A stretch of 64,000 nt of DNA from Sediminibacterium sp. (GTDB lineage: Bacteria > Bacteroidota > Bacteroidia > Chitinophagales > Chitinophagaceae): assembly GCF_019264485.1 (NCBI RefSeq), contig NZ_JAHVAA010000004.1, positions 186,001-250,000 on the forward strand. Reading direction: 5' to 3'. A program made the translations under genes and the position numbers. Positions within the stretch are counted from its first letter, which is position 1; each line of letters starts with the position of its first letter. Positions 36,417-44,987 of the stretch are shown here, one piece after another. A model generated the notes under the pieces. The model did no database searches and was not told where the DNA came from. It saw only the letters and a program-made list of their open reading frames with translations.

Positions 36417-37712
36417 TCTGTTATACTCACTCAGCCAATGAAACTGTTTTTCTGCCAGACGGTATTGTTTATTGGTCCTTTTGAGTCTTACAAATAAAGT
36501 ATCTCCTTTTACCGGACCAAGTAATGTAATCGTTGTGCTGTCGGGGATGCTGTATTGTAATGTAAACAAGCTGTCAGATTGAGGACCTGCCCAACGGAAT
36601 GTCATTTGTTGTTTTATGGTATCAACAAAATATCCGAAATAAGCTCTTCCATATACACGTCTGAACATGGTATCGGCACTCAGCATGCTGCCGGTTGTAC
36701 CGGGTTGAAAAATAAGCTGACTCCATCTATGTGTTGAGTCGCCGATAATAGCTGGTATTGTATCATTGTTTACAACAAAGTCGGCAACATCATAGACCCC
36801 CGAACGGATGGGTTTTTGATCTGATATGGATTGCACATCCCGGTAACGTTGATATGAATTATAAAAAGGAAGTATGATTATCAACACAACAAACAATCCT
36901 TTTAATACGTAACGGGTAATGCGCTGCCATTTCTTCGTGAGCGTGAGCGCATATAAACTTCCTGCCGGTGCCTGCTGGTTCAGAAAGAAAATAGCAGTGA
37001 GACGTTTGTGCTCCTGCACAACCAGGAACAAGGACATTAGTGTTAAGTGTGTTGAGAATAGTTTTACCGGTATATCGTATGCAAAGTTCATCACCATTAC
37101 ATTGGTAAATACCGCAAACGACATCAATGCGCCGGCCGTGGCCGTTCTACGGTTAAATAAAAGAAGTCCTGCTATTACTTCCGCTACGCCGGAAAATACC
37201 TGATAAGGGGTGGAGTAACCAATAAATAACCAGGAAAAACGCATCGGTAAGAACTCTCCCAAGGGTGTGGCTAGCTGGCTTAGCGATGGAAAATACATTT
37301 GTAAAGCAAATACTTTGATGATGCCGTAACCAAACGCAATCATCGCTACATTATACCGAACAATGGTTACCAGCAGGTAATTCCACTTTGGATAGGCTGT
37401 TTTATTACGATCGCTTACCGTCCATATAGCGGCTATTAATAAAGAAAACAGTGAGAAGAACCACAGATGCGTCCAGGCCCAGGAAGTGTCTCCGCTTCCG
37501 TTGAGTGGAACAAGCTCCTTATATACTTTGAATATATTTTTATTGGCCAACTCAACGATCTGGTCCTGTAACCAATACCAGGGTTGTACCACCACACCAG
37601 CATAAGGTATATTTTCAATCCATGTCCATGGAGCAATGGAGATCATCAGATACACAAAGAAGAAACGGAATAGGAATTTTTGTGTGAAGCTCCAGTGGGT
37701 GTTGGTATTCAT
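36414..37712 (-). CDS. Large integral membrane protein (HTTM/DoxX-like)
   Basis: A 432-residue protein with about eight membrane helices in the first 290 residues (for example FLFRFFFVYLMISIAPW, FSLLIAAIWTV, SWLFIGYSTPYQVFSG, VAEVIAGLLLF) followed by a soluble, probably beta-rich C-terminal part (290-432). The helix FSGVAEVIAGLLLFNRRTA resembles DoxX-type proteins; the N-terminal layout is also like HTTM. I cannot assign an activity. It is a single minus-strand gene. Confidence 0.65.
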   Translation of the reverse strand: MNTNTHWSFTQKFLFRFFFVYLMISIAPWTWIENIPYAGVVVQPWYWLQDQIVELANKNIFKVYKELVPLNGSGDTSWAWTHLWFFSLFSLLIAAIWTVSDRNKTAYPKWNYLLVTIVRYNVAMIAFGYGIIKVFALQMYFPSLSQLATPLGEFLPMRFSWLFIGYSTPYQVFSGVAEVIAGLLLFNRRTATAGALMSFAVFTNVMVMNFAYDIPVKLFSTHLTLMSLFLVVQEHKRLTAIFFLNQQAPAGSLYALTLTKKWQRITRYVLKGLFVVLIIILPFYNSYQRYRDVQSISDQKPIRSGVYDVADFVVNNDTIPAIIGDSTHRWSQLIFQPGTTGSMLSADTMFRRVYGRAYFGYFVDTIKQQMTFRWAGPQSDSLFTLQYSIPDSTTITLLGPVKGDTLFVRLKRTNKQYRLAEKQFHWLSEYNR

Positions 37713-37814
37713 ACAATCAGTTGGTTTTATTGTATGAATATATTTGTTTTTTTACTGCCGGAAACAAAGACGGCAGTTCAAATATTGTGGCTTTTTCTAC
37801 AGGAGTTTTGAAGA

Positions 37815-38711
37815 CTATATTAACCGACTTATAAGTTGTTCTGCCATACTATCCATTCTTGAAAAGGCAAACCATTTTTTTCCGAGATCTTTTAAAGATG
37901 CGCCAATATGGTATAATTCTACACCGTCTATTAATAAAAAGCGGTCATGGCATTTAGCAAACGGTTTCAGTATCAGGCCCGGGTATTGTTCATTATGTTT
38001 TGCTACATCTTGTTGCAGGGTTTTACTAATGGTTTTGGTGAACAGGTGCGCGCTTACTTCCTTTTTTCTTTTTGATAATAATACGAGTATGGTTTCATCT
38101 ATATAATTGTCTATGATGAGTATCTCTTTCTCTGCTTTTTTAATTAATTCTGAAACAAATACATATGCATCAAAAATCTGGCCTTCAAAAAAAATTCCTT
38201 TTTCTGGCTTTGGCTGAGAAGCGTCGAGTGCTTTAAATATTTGTTCCAACTGTAATCCGGTTTGTTGTTGCTGATATTCAAGTCTATCAATTCGCTGAAA
38301 AACAGAAGCGTTTTGCAGCAAAAACTTACGCATGTTCACGAAAGCCTGCATAATTAGAATACTTGCTTCAATTGCCGTTTCCGAATATAATACAGATGCA
38401 AGCATGGCTACGCCTTGCTCAGAAAAAACAAAGGGAAGGGTTCTTCTTTTTGCGGTCGCAATTTGCGACCGCAAATCGGAGCTTCTTTTTATTGTTGCTA
38501 TTTGTGTTTGTAAGGCACTCCACTCTACCGGATTAAGTTGAAACATAAACGATTCGGGAAACCTCCGGTAATTTCGTTTCACCTGTTCATTTAATCTCTT
38601 GGTTGTTACACCATACATATCTGCCAGATGAAAATCTATCATCACCTGTGTTCCTCTGATAGAAAAGATCAGGTTTTGAATATTTTCTATTTTCTCTGGT
38701 TTAATTTCCAT
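37815..38711 (-). CDS. ORF6N-domain protein with phospholipase D-like tail
   Basis: A 298-residue protein, taking the ATG at 38711. Residues 12-95 are an ORF6N domain (IFSIRGTQVMIDFHLADMYG, KRLNEQVKRNYRRFP), known from phage regulators and chromosomal copies in Bacteroidota. A central helical and coiled part (100-170) is followed by ILIIDNYIDETILVLLSK and HDRFLLIDGVELYHIGASLK, which look like a degenerate phospholipase D HKD motif (H-x-R rather than H-x-K). It may bind or cut nucleic acid. It is a single gene with no phage genes around it. The coding sequence contains a perfect 12-base inverted repeat at 38449-38475. Confidence 0.75.
   Translation of the reverse strand: MEIKPEKIENIQNLIFSIRGTQVMIDFHLADMYGVTTKRLNEQVKRNYRRFPESFMFQLNPVEWSALQTQIATIKRSSDLRSQIATAKRRTLPFVFSEQGVAMLASVLYSETAIEASILIMQAFVNMRKFLLQNASVFQRIDRLEYQQQQTGLQLEQIFKALDASQPKPEKGIFFEGQIFDAYVFVSELIKKAEKEILIIDNYIDETILVLLSKRKKEVSAHLFTKTISKTLQQDVAKHNEQYPGLILKPFAKCHDRFLLIDGVELYHIGASLKDLGKKWFAFSRMDSMAEQLISRLI
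38449..38475. repeat. Inverted repeat inside the ORF6N gene
   Basis: TTTGCGGTCGCA, ATT, TGCGACCGCAAA: a perfect 12-base inverted repeat within the coding sequence. The encoded SQIATAKR echoes the nearby TQIATIKR. It lies just after the ORF6N domain. Confidence 0.7.
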
Positions 38712-38822
38712 ATGATTTGCTATTATTCGTTTTTTACGCACAGCATTAACAGCCGAAAAATAAGCCTATGGTAATTGCGGTATTTACCTGTTTTTTAGAA
38801 CTACGCTTCCTTTATTAAACAG

Positions 38823-39584
38823 TTATAGGTTTTTTATCCAGTTGTAGACGTAATCTGCCACAGCATCCCATCCTTCTTCTCCAATAGTGTTATGGCTGCG
38901 GCCTTCGAAAATTTTTATATCCGCTTTTTCTTTATAAGACCTCGCCAGTTTTTGCGTAAGTGTTGGGGGGAATATATTGTCCCTGGTTCCACCAATAAAA
39001 AGCAGGGGCACATGGGGTTTTGTAAAATCTACTTTTGAAAAAGACTGTAATAATGTGTCACGTGCTACGGTTCTGCTTTCGGGTACCGCTATTTCGTTAT
39101 ACAGCTTATCGCTCTCTGTGCGACTTAAGTTGTTGCCGAATGCATAATAAAACCAGTTTTTACTGGTACGGAAGATTTTGTCTGCTGCAAAAAAATTCAG
39201 TACAGGAAATACCGTTTTAATGGTTTGCCATGGAGCAAATACGTTTTTTGGGGGCGCACCATTGATGCTTACTGCAGCAGCCGCTTTTCCCATTTCTACC
39301 AGTTTCATGGTGGTAAGACCGCCCAAAGAGTGTCCGATAATAATAGGTTTTTCGGGTAGTGTATCGATGAACTCTGCGAGTTTTCTAACCAGGGTTTCAA
39401 AACGCTCTTTTCCTAAAGCCGGGTTAATATTGTTTCTCAGGTCGGCAGGTTCACCTTCATGGTGTGGGTTGGCTGGTGCATATACGGTGTAACCCTTGCT
39501 CTCGAAATAGGCTTTCCATTGGTTCCAGCTTTTGTTGTTTACAAACAGTCCGTGTGTAAGTACGATGGTTTTTGAGTGTGTCAT
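38823..39584 (-). CDS. Alpha/beta hydrolase
   Basis: A 253-residue soluble alpha/beta hydrolase, with start at 39584 (MTHSKTIVLTHGLFVNNKSW). The nucleophile elbow is GHSLGGLT, the acid lies in GTRDNIFPP and the His in GRSHNTIGEEGW. The VLTHGLFVNNKSW opening is like that of non-haem chloroperoxidase/lipase-like relatives. It lies downstream of a Crp/Fnr-type regulator on the same strand, which may control it. Confidence 0.88.
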   Translation of the reverse strand: MTHSKTIVLTHGLFVNNKSWNQWKAYFESKGYTVYAPANPHHEGEPADLRNNINPALGKERFETLVRKLAEFIDTLPEKPIIIGHSLGGLTTMKLVEMGKAAAAVSINGAPPKNVFAPWQTIKTVFPVLNFFAADKIFRTSKNWFYYAFGNNLSRTESDKLYNEIAVPESRTVARDTLLQSFSKVDFTKPHVPLLFIGGTRDNIFPPTLTQKLARSYKEKADIKIFEGRSHNTIGEEGWDAVADYVYNWIKNL

Positions 39585-39672
39585 GATGTGTACGTTTTGG
39601 TTTGTGTTTGATTTGATAACACAAAGCTCTACACTACTCATGACGATCTCTTTAACCCAGGTTAAAATCGTG

Positions 39673-40260
39673 TCAGCGCCCGGAAATTCTTTTTCTGATC
39701 CTGCTTAGCGATGGCCCCTGTATGCCGAGGTAGGAGGAAATATGATAAAGTGGCACTTCATTAAAAATATCGGGATGCTGGTTCAACAAGTCGAGGTAGC
39801 GTTCTTCAGGTGTCTTGAATAAAAAGCCTTCTGTTTTTTCCATCGCAATCGTAAATGCCACCTGTGCCAGTAGTCTTCCAAAACGTTCCCACGAATGACT
39901 CTTTCGATAGAGTTCAAGTAAATGATCTATACGTATACGAATCATTGTTGCGTCGGTCATTGCCTGTGTATGATAATCACAGGGTATCTGGTGAACAAAA
40001 CTTTTAAATGTGGCTATGAATTGTTTTGAAGAATAGAGAAATACATTTTTCTCTTCTCCTGTTTTTCCATCGATGATATAGGAGCGAAAAACACCTTGTG
40101 TAATAAAACCAAGGTATTTACATACGGAGCGATGCTCGTTATAATATTCTCCTTTTGTGTACGTGCATTCTTCCCAATATGTTGATGAAAGATTAAACTC
40201 TTCTTCGCTTAACGCAGCAAATTGTCGAACGGCTATGTTTAGTTGTTCAATGCTCGTCAT
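39673..40260 (-). CDS. Crp/Fnr-family transcriptional regulator
   Basis: A 195-residue regulator with a cyclic-nucleotide-binding-like beta barrel (about 20-115: YTKGEYYNEHRSVCKYLGFI, QGVFRSYIIDGKTGEE) and a C-terminal segment with EERYLDLLNQHPDIFNEVP and HISSYLGIQGPSLSRIRKR as a Crp-type HTH. The cAMP phosphate cassette is not obvious, so the effector is unknown. The hydrolase starts 88 bases downstream of its stop on the same strand. Confidence 0.9.
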   Translation of the reverse strand: MTSIEQLNIAVRQFAALSEEEFNLSSTYWEECTYTKGEYYNEHRSVCKYLGFITQGVFRSYIIDGKTGEEKNVFLYSSKQFIATFKSFVHQIPCDYHTQAMTDATMIRIRIDHLLELYRKSHSWERFGRLLAQVAFTIAMEKTEGFLFKTPEERYLDLLNQHPDIFNEVPLYHISSYLGIQGPSLSRIRKRISGR

Positions 40261-40279
40261 AACATGTTATTTAAAAAAT

Positions 40280-40342
40280 TTCTGTGTTTTTCTGTGTATT
40301 CAGCGGCAATTAATCTGCCACTGAATACACAGAGGAGCACTG
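40280..40342. repeat. Intergenic inverted repeat, CACAGA/GAATACAC type
   Basis: TCTGTGTATTCAGCGGCA (40291-40308) pairs with TGCCACTGAATACACAGA (40316-40333) with one mismatch and a 7-base loop. It sits between the GGT stop and the Crp start, both on the minus strand. Confidence 0.8.
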
Positions 40343-40354
40343 AAGAGCGGTACT

Positions 40355-42241
40355 TTACCAACCGATTCCGTAATCTTCTCCGTGGTTGCTGCTTCCTCCC
40401 CAGAATGATCCGTGTTTCCAATCGAACCAGATGGCATTGATGGGTCCGCTGGTACGGTCTTCGAAACTTAGTGTATAACCCATACTTCGTAGTTCTTTGC
40501 GAACCCAGTCTGGTGTGTTGCTATGTAGTAATAGGTTACCTGCGCGTGGTGCTCGGTCAGCCGTTTTATTTCCGCCGAGTGATAACCAAAGTTGATTGGT
40601 ATTAATATTCGCTGCTTCACTCGCTTCCTGAACTGTCATACCAAACTCTACCATGTTGAGGAAAAACTGGAGGAGATTCTGATCCTGTGTGTCGCCTCCC
40701 TGTACTGCAAAAGAGAGCCATGGCTTTCCGTCTTTCAAAGCCATTGATGGTGTAAGTGTTACCCTGGGTCTTTTTCCCGGCGCCACCACATTGAATGGAT
40801 TGATGGTTGAATCCAAAACAAAACTCTGCATACGCTGACTCATGCCAACACCTGTTTTTCCTGCAATACAAGCCGGTAACCATCCGCCGCTTGGTGTTAT
40901 AGATACTACCCACCCTTCCTTGTCTGCCGCTTCTACCGATGTGGTGCCCATCCACAATGCGTCTTTATATTCAGTATCGGTTATAGATGCCATTTGTCTT
41001 TGGTCGTGTGTGGGTGCAAAACCTCTTTTACTACTGGTATCTTTTACATCATAACCACGACTCTTTAATAAATTGATATAAGGATTTGTTTTTCCTTCAA
41101 AAGGATAAGGATCTCCCGGACCTGCATTCGCATCATTTCTGTCCATACGAATCTGTGATGCTCTTTGTTTTGCATAGGCTTTACTCAGCAGTCCTTTCAT
41201 GGGTTCATCCGGAGCGGCATAAGAATCACCATAATAAAAATCGCGGTCGGCAAAACTCAGGTTCATAGCCTGGTAAATAGTGTGTATGTATTTCGCAGAA
41301 TTATAACCCATGTTTTTGAGATCAAAATTCTCCAGAATATTTAATGCTTGTAATAAAACCGGTCCCTGTGTCCATTGCTTTAGTTTATATACATCTATGC
41401 CTTTATAATTTGTTTGCAATGGCTCTTCTTCAATCGGTTTCCAGTTGGCGAGGTCTGCTTTGGTAATGAGTCCACCCTGCTCTTGTGCACCTCTTACAAA
41501 TTCATCGGCAATATCTCCTTTATAAAAACGATCATAGGCTGCATAAATCGCTTCCTTCCTGTTCTTTCCGGCTTTCAGTGCACTTTGTTCTGCTTCCACC
41601 ATTTTACTGAGTGTATTCAACAGGTCTTTCTGTACAAATATTTCTCCCGCTTCAGGAGCTTCTCTTTTTTCACCGGCGTGCGTTAAGAATACCTGTTTAC
41701 TGTATGGCCACTGTTTTATCTGGTCCTTTCCTCTTTCAATACTGTTGGCCGTCTGTGCTTCTATCGGATAACCCGCTGCCAGGTCCATCGCCGGCGCCAA
41801 TACTTCTTTCAAACTCATGGTTCCGTATTCAGCCAGCATATAACAGATGCCGCCTGGAGTACCGGGTGTAGTAGCAGCTAAGGGACCATACTGCGGCGGA
41901 AAATTCATGCCCTTGCTTTTAAAAAACTCCGGCGTTGCGCCGGTTGGGGCCACACCCATTGCATTAATAGCAATTACTTTTTTTGTTTTAGGATTATAGA
42001 TAAGCGCCTGTGTTTCTCCACCCCAACTCAATACATCCCACATGGTACAGGTAGCGGCGAGCATTGCGCATGATGCATCTACTGCATTACCTCCTTTCTG
42101 AAAGATCATCGACCCCGCAGTAGCAGCCAGTGGTTTACCCGTAATGGCCATCCAATTCTTTCCATGTAATGGTGGCTTTTGGGTTTGTTGTGCGAATGTG
42201 AACGATGAAATAAACAACGATGCAATGAGGAGTTTTTTCAT
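40355..42241 (-). CDS. Gamma-glutamyltransferase family protein
   Basis: A 628-residue secreted enzyme with a signal peptide (LLIASLFISSFTFAQ). The autoprocessing nucleophile is probably Thr433 (WMGTTSVEAADKEGW), lined up with the TTHYSVVDKDG region of classical GGT, and SITPSGGWLPACIAGKTGVG is nearby. The N-terminal half has GGNAVDASCAMLAATCT and GVAPTGATPEF. It likely splits gamma-glutamyl compounds or a similar amide in the periplasm. The family also holds cephalosporin acylase-like members, so the substrate is uncertain. Confidence 0.92.
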   Translation of the reverse strand: MKKLLIASLFISSFTFAQQTQKPPLHGKNWMAITGKPLAATAGSMIFQKGGNAVDASCAMLAATCTMWDVLSWGGETQALIYNPKTKKVIAINAMGVAPTGATPEFFKSKGMNFPPQYGPLAATTPGTPGGICYMLAEYGTMSLKEVLAPAMDLAAGYPIEAQTANSIERGKDQIKQWPYSKQVFLTHAGEKREAPEAGEIFVQKDLLNTLSKMVEAEQSALKAGKNRKEAIYAAYDRFYKGDIADEFVRGAQEQGGLITKADLANWKPIEEEPLQTNYKGIDVYKLKQWTQGPVLLQALNILENFDLKNMGYNSAKYIHTIYQAMNLSFADRDFYYGDSYAAPDEPMKGLLSKAYAKQRASQIRMDRNDANAGPGDPYPFEGKTNPYINLLKSRGYDVKDTSSKRGFAPTHDQRQMASITDTEYKDALWMGTTSVEAADKEGWVVSITPSGGWLPACIAGKTGVGMSQRMQSFVLDSTINPFNVVAPGKRPRVTLTPSMALKDGKPWLSFAVQGGDTQDQNLLQFFLNMVEFGMTVQEASEAANINTNQLWLSLGGNKTADRAPRAGNLLLHSNTPDWVRKELRSMGYTLSFEDRTSGPINAIWFDWKHGSFWGGSSNHGEDYGIGW

Positions 42242-42267
42242 TTCTATGGATTGTTGTGTAAATATAA

Positions 42268-42407
42268 GTCTGAAAGTCCGGGGTCCGAATGTCCGAAAGA
42301 AAAATGCTTTTGTTGACTAGTCTGATCAATAATAGCAGAGCGTGAGGAAAAATTACTATTATTAAATTTTTTTGCTGGCTTCGGACATTCGGACCCCGGA
42401 CTTTCAA
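42268..42407. repeat. Intergenic inverted repeat, TCCGGAC family
   Basis: A perfect 27-base inverted repeat: 42271-42297 against 42380-42406, separated by 82 bases of A/T-rich sequence. The right arm ends 4 bases before the stop of the upstream DinB-like gene. Same motif family as the outer arms at 35192-35380. Confidence 0.9.
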
Positions 42408-42410
42408 CTG

Positions 42411-43241
42411 CTACGCCATTACGGCGAGCATCGAAAGTAAACGTTCTCCTGCCTGCCTGTTGCCTCGTATCCTGATGTTTGTTTCTTCTTTTTTTATTCC
42501 TTTAGTGAAAAGGCGCCAGGCTATTTCACCCTCAATAGTGATGATATTTTCAGTTGTGGTTATATCTTCTACCTGTATCCATTTTTTTCCATCATGGTAT
42601 AAATGCCAGATACCACCAGCTTCTCCGGTTATTTCAAATGACAATACTTCATCTCTCTTCCCCGGAAAATTTCTGTAATGATGTGGCAGCGCACGCATCG
42701 ATGTTTCTAAATGTGGATGATACCATTCCCTTTTATATAGTTCCTCTTCTCTTCCAACAGCGAGTCTTATCTGTTGCTGATGGTGCCATCTCTCAGTATA
42801 TTCTCTTGCCCAATGAAACCAGTTAACAGATGTTTCTTCTCCGGCCCAGGCTACAGAAAATAATGCGTTAGCAAAAGGATCTATTGTTGTTAGGTAATCT
42901 GCTATTTCTTTATTGGTTTGTTTGAACAATTCAATCACCAGCTTCGGACTCATTCTTTTTGCCGCTTTAATCCAGTCAGCATTTAATTGATTGAGGTAAG
43001 CCAATAAATCATCATAGCTATTTATTATTCCGGGAGGAACACCAAAATAACCATCTCTGTGTATTGATAAGATCCTGATATTTCCATCCAGTAAATGCAA
43101 TAGCACATCTTCCACTTTCCATTTCGGCGCAATGGTTTGTTTTTTCCAGTCTTCCGGAGATAGGGTTTCCAATAACTCAACCAATTTCTGATCAAGTGCC
43201 GGAATACGATCGGCAATTAATATAGGAGCCGGCGGTTTCAT
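42411..43241 (-). CDS. DinB/maleylpyruvate isomerase N-terminal-like protein
   Basis: A 276-residue soluble protein with the four-helix plan of the DinB/MDMPI superfamily: LDQKLVELLETLSPEDWKKQ, VLLHLLDGNIR (first metal His) and EYTERWHHQQQIRLAVG (last His pair). Members use a bound metal for thiol-dependent reactions such as mycothiol or bacillithiol transfer. The C-terminal half (about 190-276) is like the SCP2-type C-terminal domain of maleylpyruvate isomerase. The substrate is unknown. Confidence 0.75.
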   Translation of the reverse strand: MKPPAPILIADRIPALDQKLVELLETLSPEDWKKQTIAPKWKVEDVLLHLLDGNIRILSIHRDGYFGVPPGIINSYDDLLAYLNQLNADWIKAAKRMSPKLVIELFKQTNKEIADYLTTIDPFANALFSVAWAGEETSVNWFHWAREYTERWHHQQQIRLAVGREEELYKREWYHPHLETSMRALPHHYRNFPGKRDEVLSFEITGEAGGIWHLYHDGKKWIQVEDITTTENIITIEGEIAWRLFTKGIKKEETNIRIRGNRQAGERLLSMLAVMA

Positions 43242-43255
43242 GTTAGAAAGGTATG

Positions 43256-43341
43256 AAAACAGAAGAACAGAGAAACAGATGAATATTCAACTTCCAACTA
43301 TTTGGATATTCGATGTTCCACATTTCTCTGTTCTTCTGTTC
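43256..43341. repeat. Intergenic inverted repeat, GTTCTTCTGTTC type
   Basis: A perfect 18-base inverted repeat, AACAGAAGAACAGAGAAA (43258-43275) against its complement (43323-43340), with GAATATTC-like units in the loop. The right arm ends 2 bases before the nadA stop codon. Confidence 0.85.
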
Positions 43342-43342
43342 T

Positions 43343-44350
43343 TTACCCTATCAGCCCTGCTGCTTTACTGATCTCCAGCATTCTGTCCATGGGTTTTTTG
43401 GCTGCGAGGCGAAGGGTTTCGTCCATATGAATTTCTGGTTGCTCGTACATCATACAGAGGTATAATTTTTCAAGCGTATTCAGTTTCATATGGGGACAAT
43501 CGTTACAGGCACAGTTATTATTGGGTGGTGCCGGAATAAATGTTTTATCCGGACTTGCCTGCTGCATCTGGTGAAGAATACCTGTTTCGGTGGCTACGAT
43601 ATATTCTTTAGTACTGTCTGTTTGTGAATATTTTAATAACTGGGTGGTACTGCCAATATAATCTGCTACTGCCAACACCGCTTCTTCACATTCCGGGTGG
43701 GCAATTATTTTAGCTTGCGGATGTCTGATTTTAAGTTTGGTAATTTTTTCTAGGCTAAAAATTTCATGCACCATACAGGCTCCGTTCCATAATACCATGT
43801 CGCGGCCTGTTTTTTTAGCGAGATAAGCTCCCAGGTTTTTATCAGGTGCAAATATGATCGGCTGGTCCTTTGGAACGCTTTCTATAATTTTCTCTGCATT
43901 CCCACTGGTACAAATGATATCAGACAGTGCTTTTATCTCCGCTGTGCAGTTGATGTAGGAGATTACAATATGATCCGGGTGTTTGTCTCGAAAGGCCTTA
44001 AACGGACCCGCTGGGGCACTGTCGGCTAATGAACAGCCTGCTTTCAGGTCGGGTAAAAGTACTTTTTTAGATGGGTTTAGTATCTTGGCTGTTTCTGCCA
44101 TGAAGTGTACGCCGGCAAATACGATAATGCTGGCATCGGTTTCGCGGGCTTTTTGGGCCAACCCAAGACTATCTCCAATATAGTCTGCCACGTCCTGAAT
44201 ATCTGGTTCCTGGTAGTAGTGAGCGAGTATGACCGCATTTTTTTCTTTCTTTAGTCGCTCAATCTCGGCAAAAATATCCAGACGGGCATCTATTTCTATA
44301 TCGAGGAAACCTTTTTCCTGTATTTTGTCTTTCGCTTCAGAAATGTTCAT
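43343..44350 (-). CDS. nadA: Quinolinate synthase
   Basis: Condenses iminoaspartate with dihydroxyacetone phosphate to quinolinate in NAD synthesis, using a [4Fe-4S] cluster. From the ATG at 44350 (a GTG two codons upstream is the alternative) it has 335 residues. The motifs [33 protein letters not shown], and the Cys-bearing [27 protein letters not shown] and [13 protein letters not shown] are present, fitting the three cluster ligands. A nadD gene lies at 50384. It borders the candidate origin region. Confidence 0.96.
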   Translation of the reverse strand: MNISEAKDKIQEKGFLDIEIDARLDIFAEIERLKKEKNAVILAHYYQEPDIQDVADYIGDSLGLAQKARETDASIIVFAGVHFMAETAKILNPSKKVLLPDLKAGCSLADSAPAGPFKAFRDKHPDHIVISYINCTAEIKALSDIICTSGNAEKIIESVPKDQPIIFAPDKNLGAYLAKKTGRDMVLWNGACMVHEIFSLEKITKLKIRHPQAKIIAHPECEEAVLAVADYIGSTTQLLKYSQTDSTKEYIVATETGILHQMQQASPDKTFIPAPPNNNCACNDCPHMKLNTLEKLYLCMMYEQPEIHMDETLRLAAKKPMDRMLEISKAAGLIG

Positions 44351-44630
44351 AATCACGGTAATAATATTTAATAATACTTATTTATATAAATCACTTATTA
44401 CTATTAGGGCTGTGGATTTCGGGATAACTTACTTATCCCCATAGTGCAAAGTTAACTTGTAGAGGTTTATCCACCCTAATTAACATGTTTTTCCACGGCT
44501 TAACATTCCGGTAATATTAGAAAACAAGTATTTAACCCACATCAGTGAATAACCGAATACACATGAGTTTGTTTTCACTATCCACGTTTATTTCACTGTG
44601 CGTTAACATGGGGTAAAATGAGAAAAATCT

Positions 44631-44658
44631 CGGATGTCGGATGTCGGATGTCGGATTT
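44631..44658. repeat. Tandem 7-base repeat (CGGATGT x4)
   Basis: Four consecutive copies of CGGATGT, the last with one change. Same motif family as the inverted repeat at 44756-44814. Confidence 0.85.
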
Positions 44659-44755
44659 GAGGGTATTTGTTCGAGGAGTTTCCACATTTAAAACCTTAAA
44701 AAGCTCAGTTTTCCACCGGAAAACCAATTTATAAACAAGGGGGTGTGGATTTGTG

Positions 44756-44814
44756 GATGTCTGATCGCTGATGTCAGATGTATATTTCAAATCCGACATC
44801 AGCGATCAGACATC
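44756..44814. repeat. Intergenic inverted repeat, GATGTCNGAT family
   Basis: A perfect 20-base inverted repeat: GATGTCTGATCGCTGATGTC (44756-44775) against 44795-44814, with a 19-base loop. It is flanked by a 10-base inverted pair ATTTGTGGAT/ATCCACAAAT (about 44750 and 44840) and by an AATTTCC tandem (44824-44857), so repeats are nested here too. Confidence 0.85.
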
Positions 44815-44908
44815 TTAAATGTCATTTCCAAATTTCCAAATCCACAAATTTCCAAATTCGCGTTTGGCGAACCATTGTCCCGTCTGCATTAAATTAGGTT
44901 TTCCACAA

Positions 44909-44939
44909 TTTGTTCAAATGCTTTAATCCCCTATTTTTG
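44909..44939 (+). promoter_or_regulatory. Promoter of the PpiD-like gene (-33 TTTG, -7 TATTTTTG)
   Basis: TTTG at 44909-44912 and TATTTTTG at 44932-44939 match the Bacteroidota promoter pattern with a 19-base spacer. The leader of about 42 bases contains a small CCGCC-GGGT-GGCGG stem (44944-44957). A near DnaA box (44899-44907) abuts the -33 element. Confidence 0.65.
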
Positions 44940-44987
44940 CCTCCCGCCGGGTGGCGGCTTTATTTATTATACCAATTAAACTGATTT

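Larger units (their letters stand above)
44357..44987. other. Candidate replication origin (oriC-like intergenic region)
   Basis: The longest gap in the window (631 bases), between a minus-strand and a plus-strand gene. I count eleven sequences one or two bases away from the DnaA box TTATCCACA, in both orientations: 44411, 44433, 44467, 44489, 44578, 44678, 44709, 44744, 44752, 44838 and 44899 (first bases). The best are TTATCCCCA (44433), TTATCCACC (44467) and TTTTCCACA (44899). An AT-rich tract (about 44351-44408) next to the first box could be the unwinding element. Genes to the left are mostly minus and to the right mostly plus. None of the boxes is perfect, and tandem repeats in the same gap (44631, 44756) could create some of the matches. 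dnaA is not in view. Confidence 0.45.

Noticed and set aside
44631..44658. Possible CRISPR array
   Set aside because: The units are 7 bases, contiguous and without spacers, and no cas gene is present in the window.
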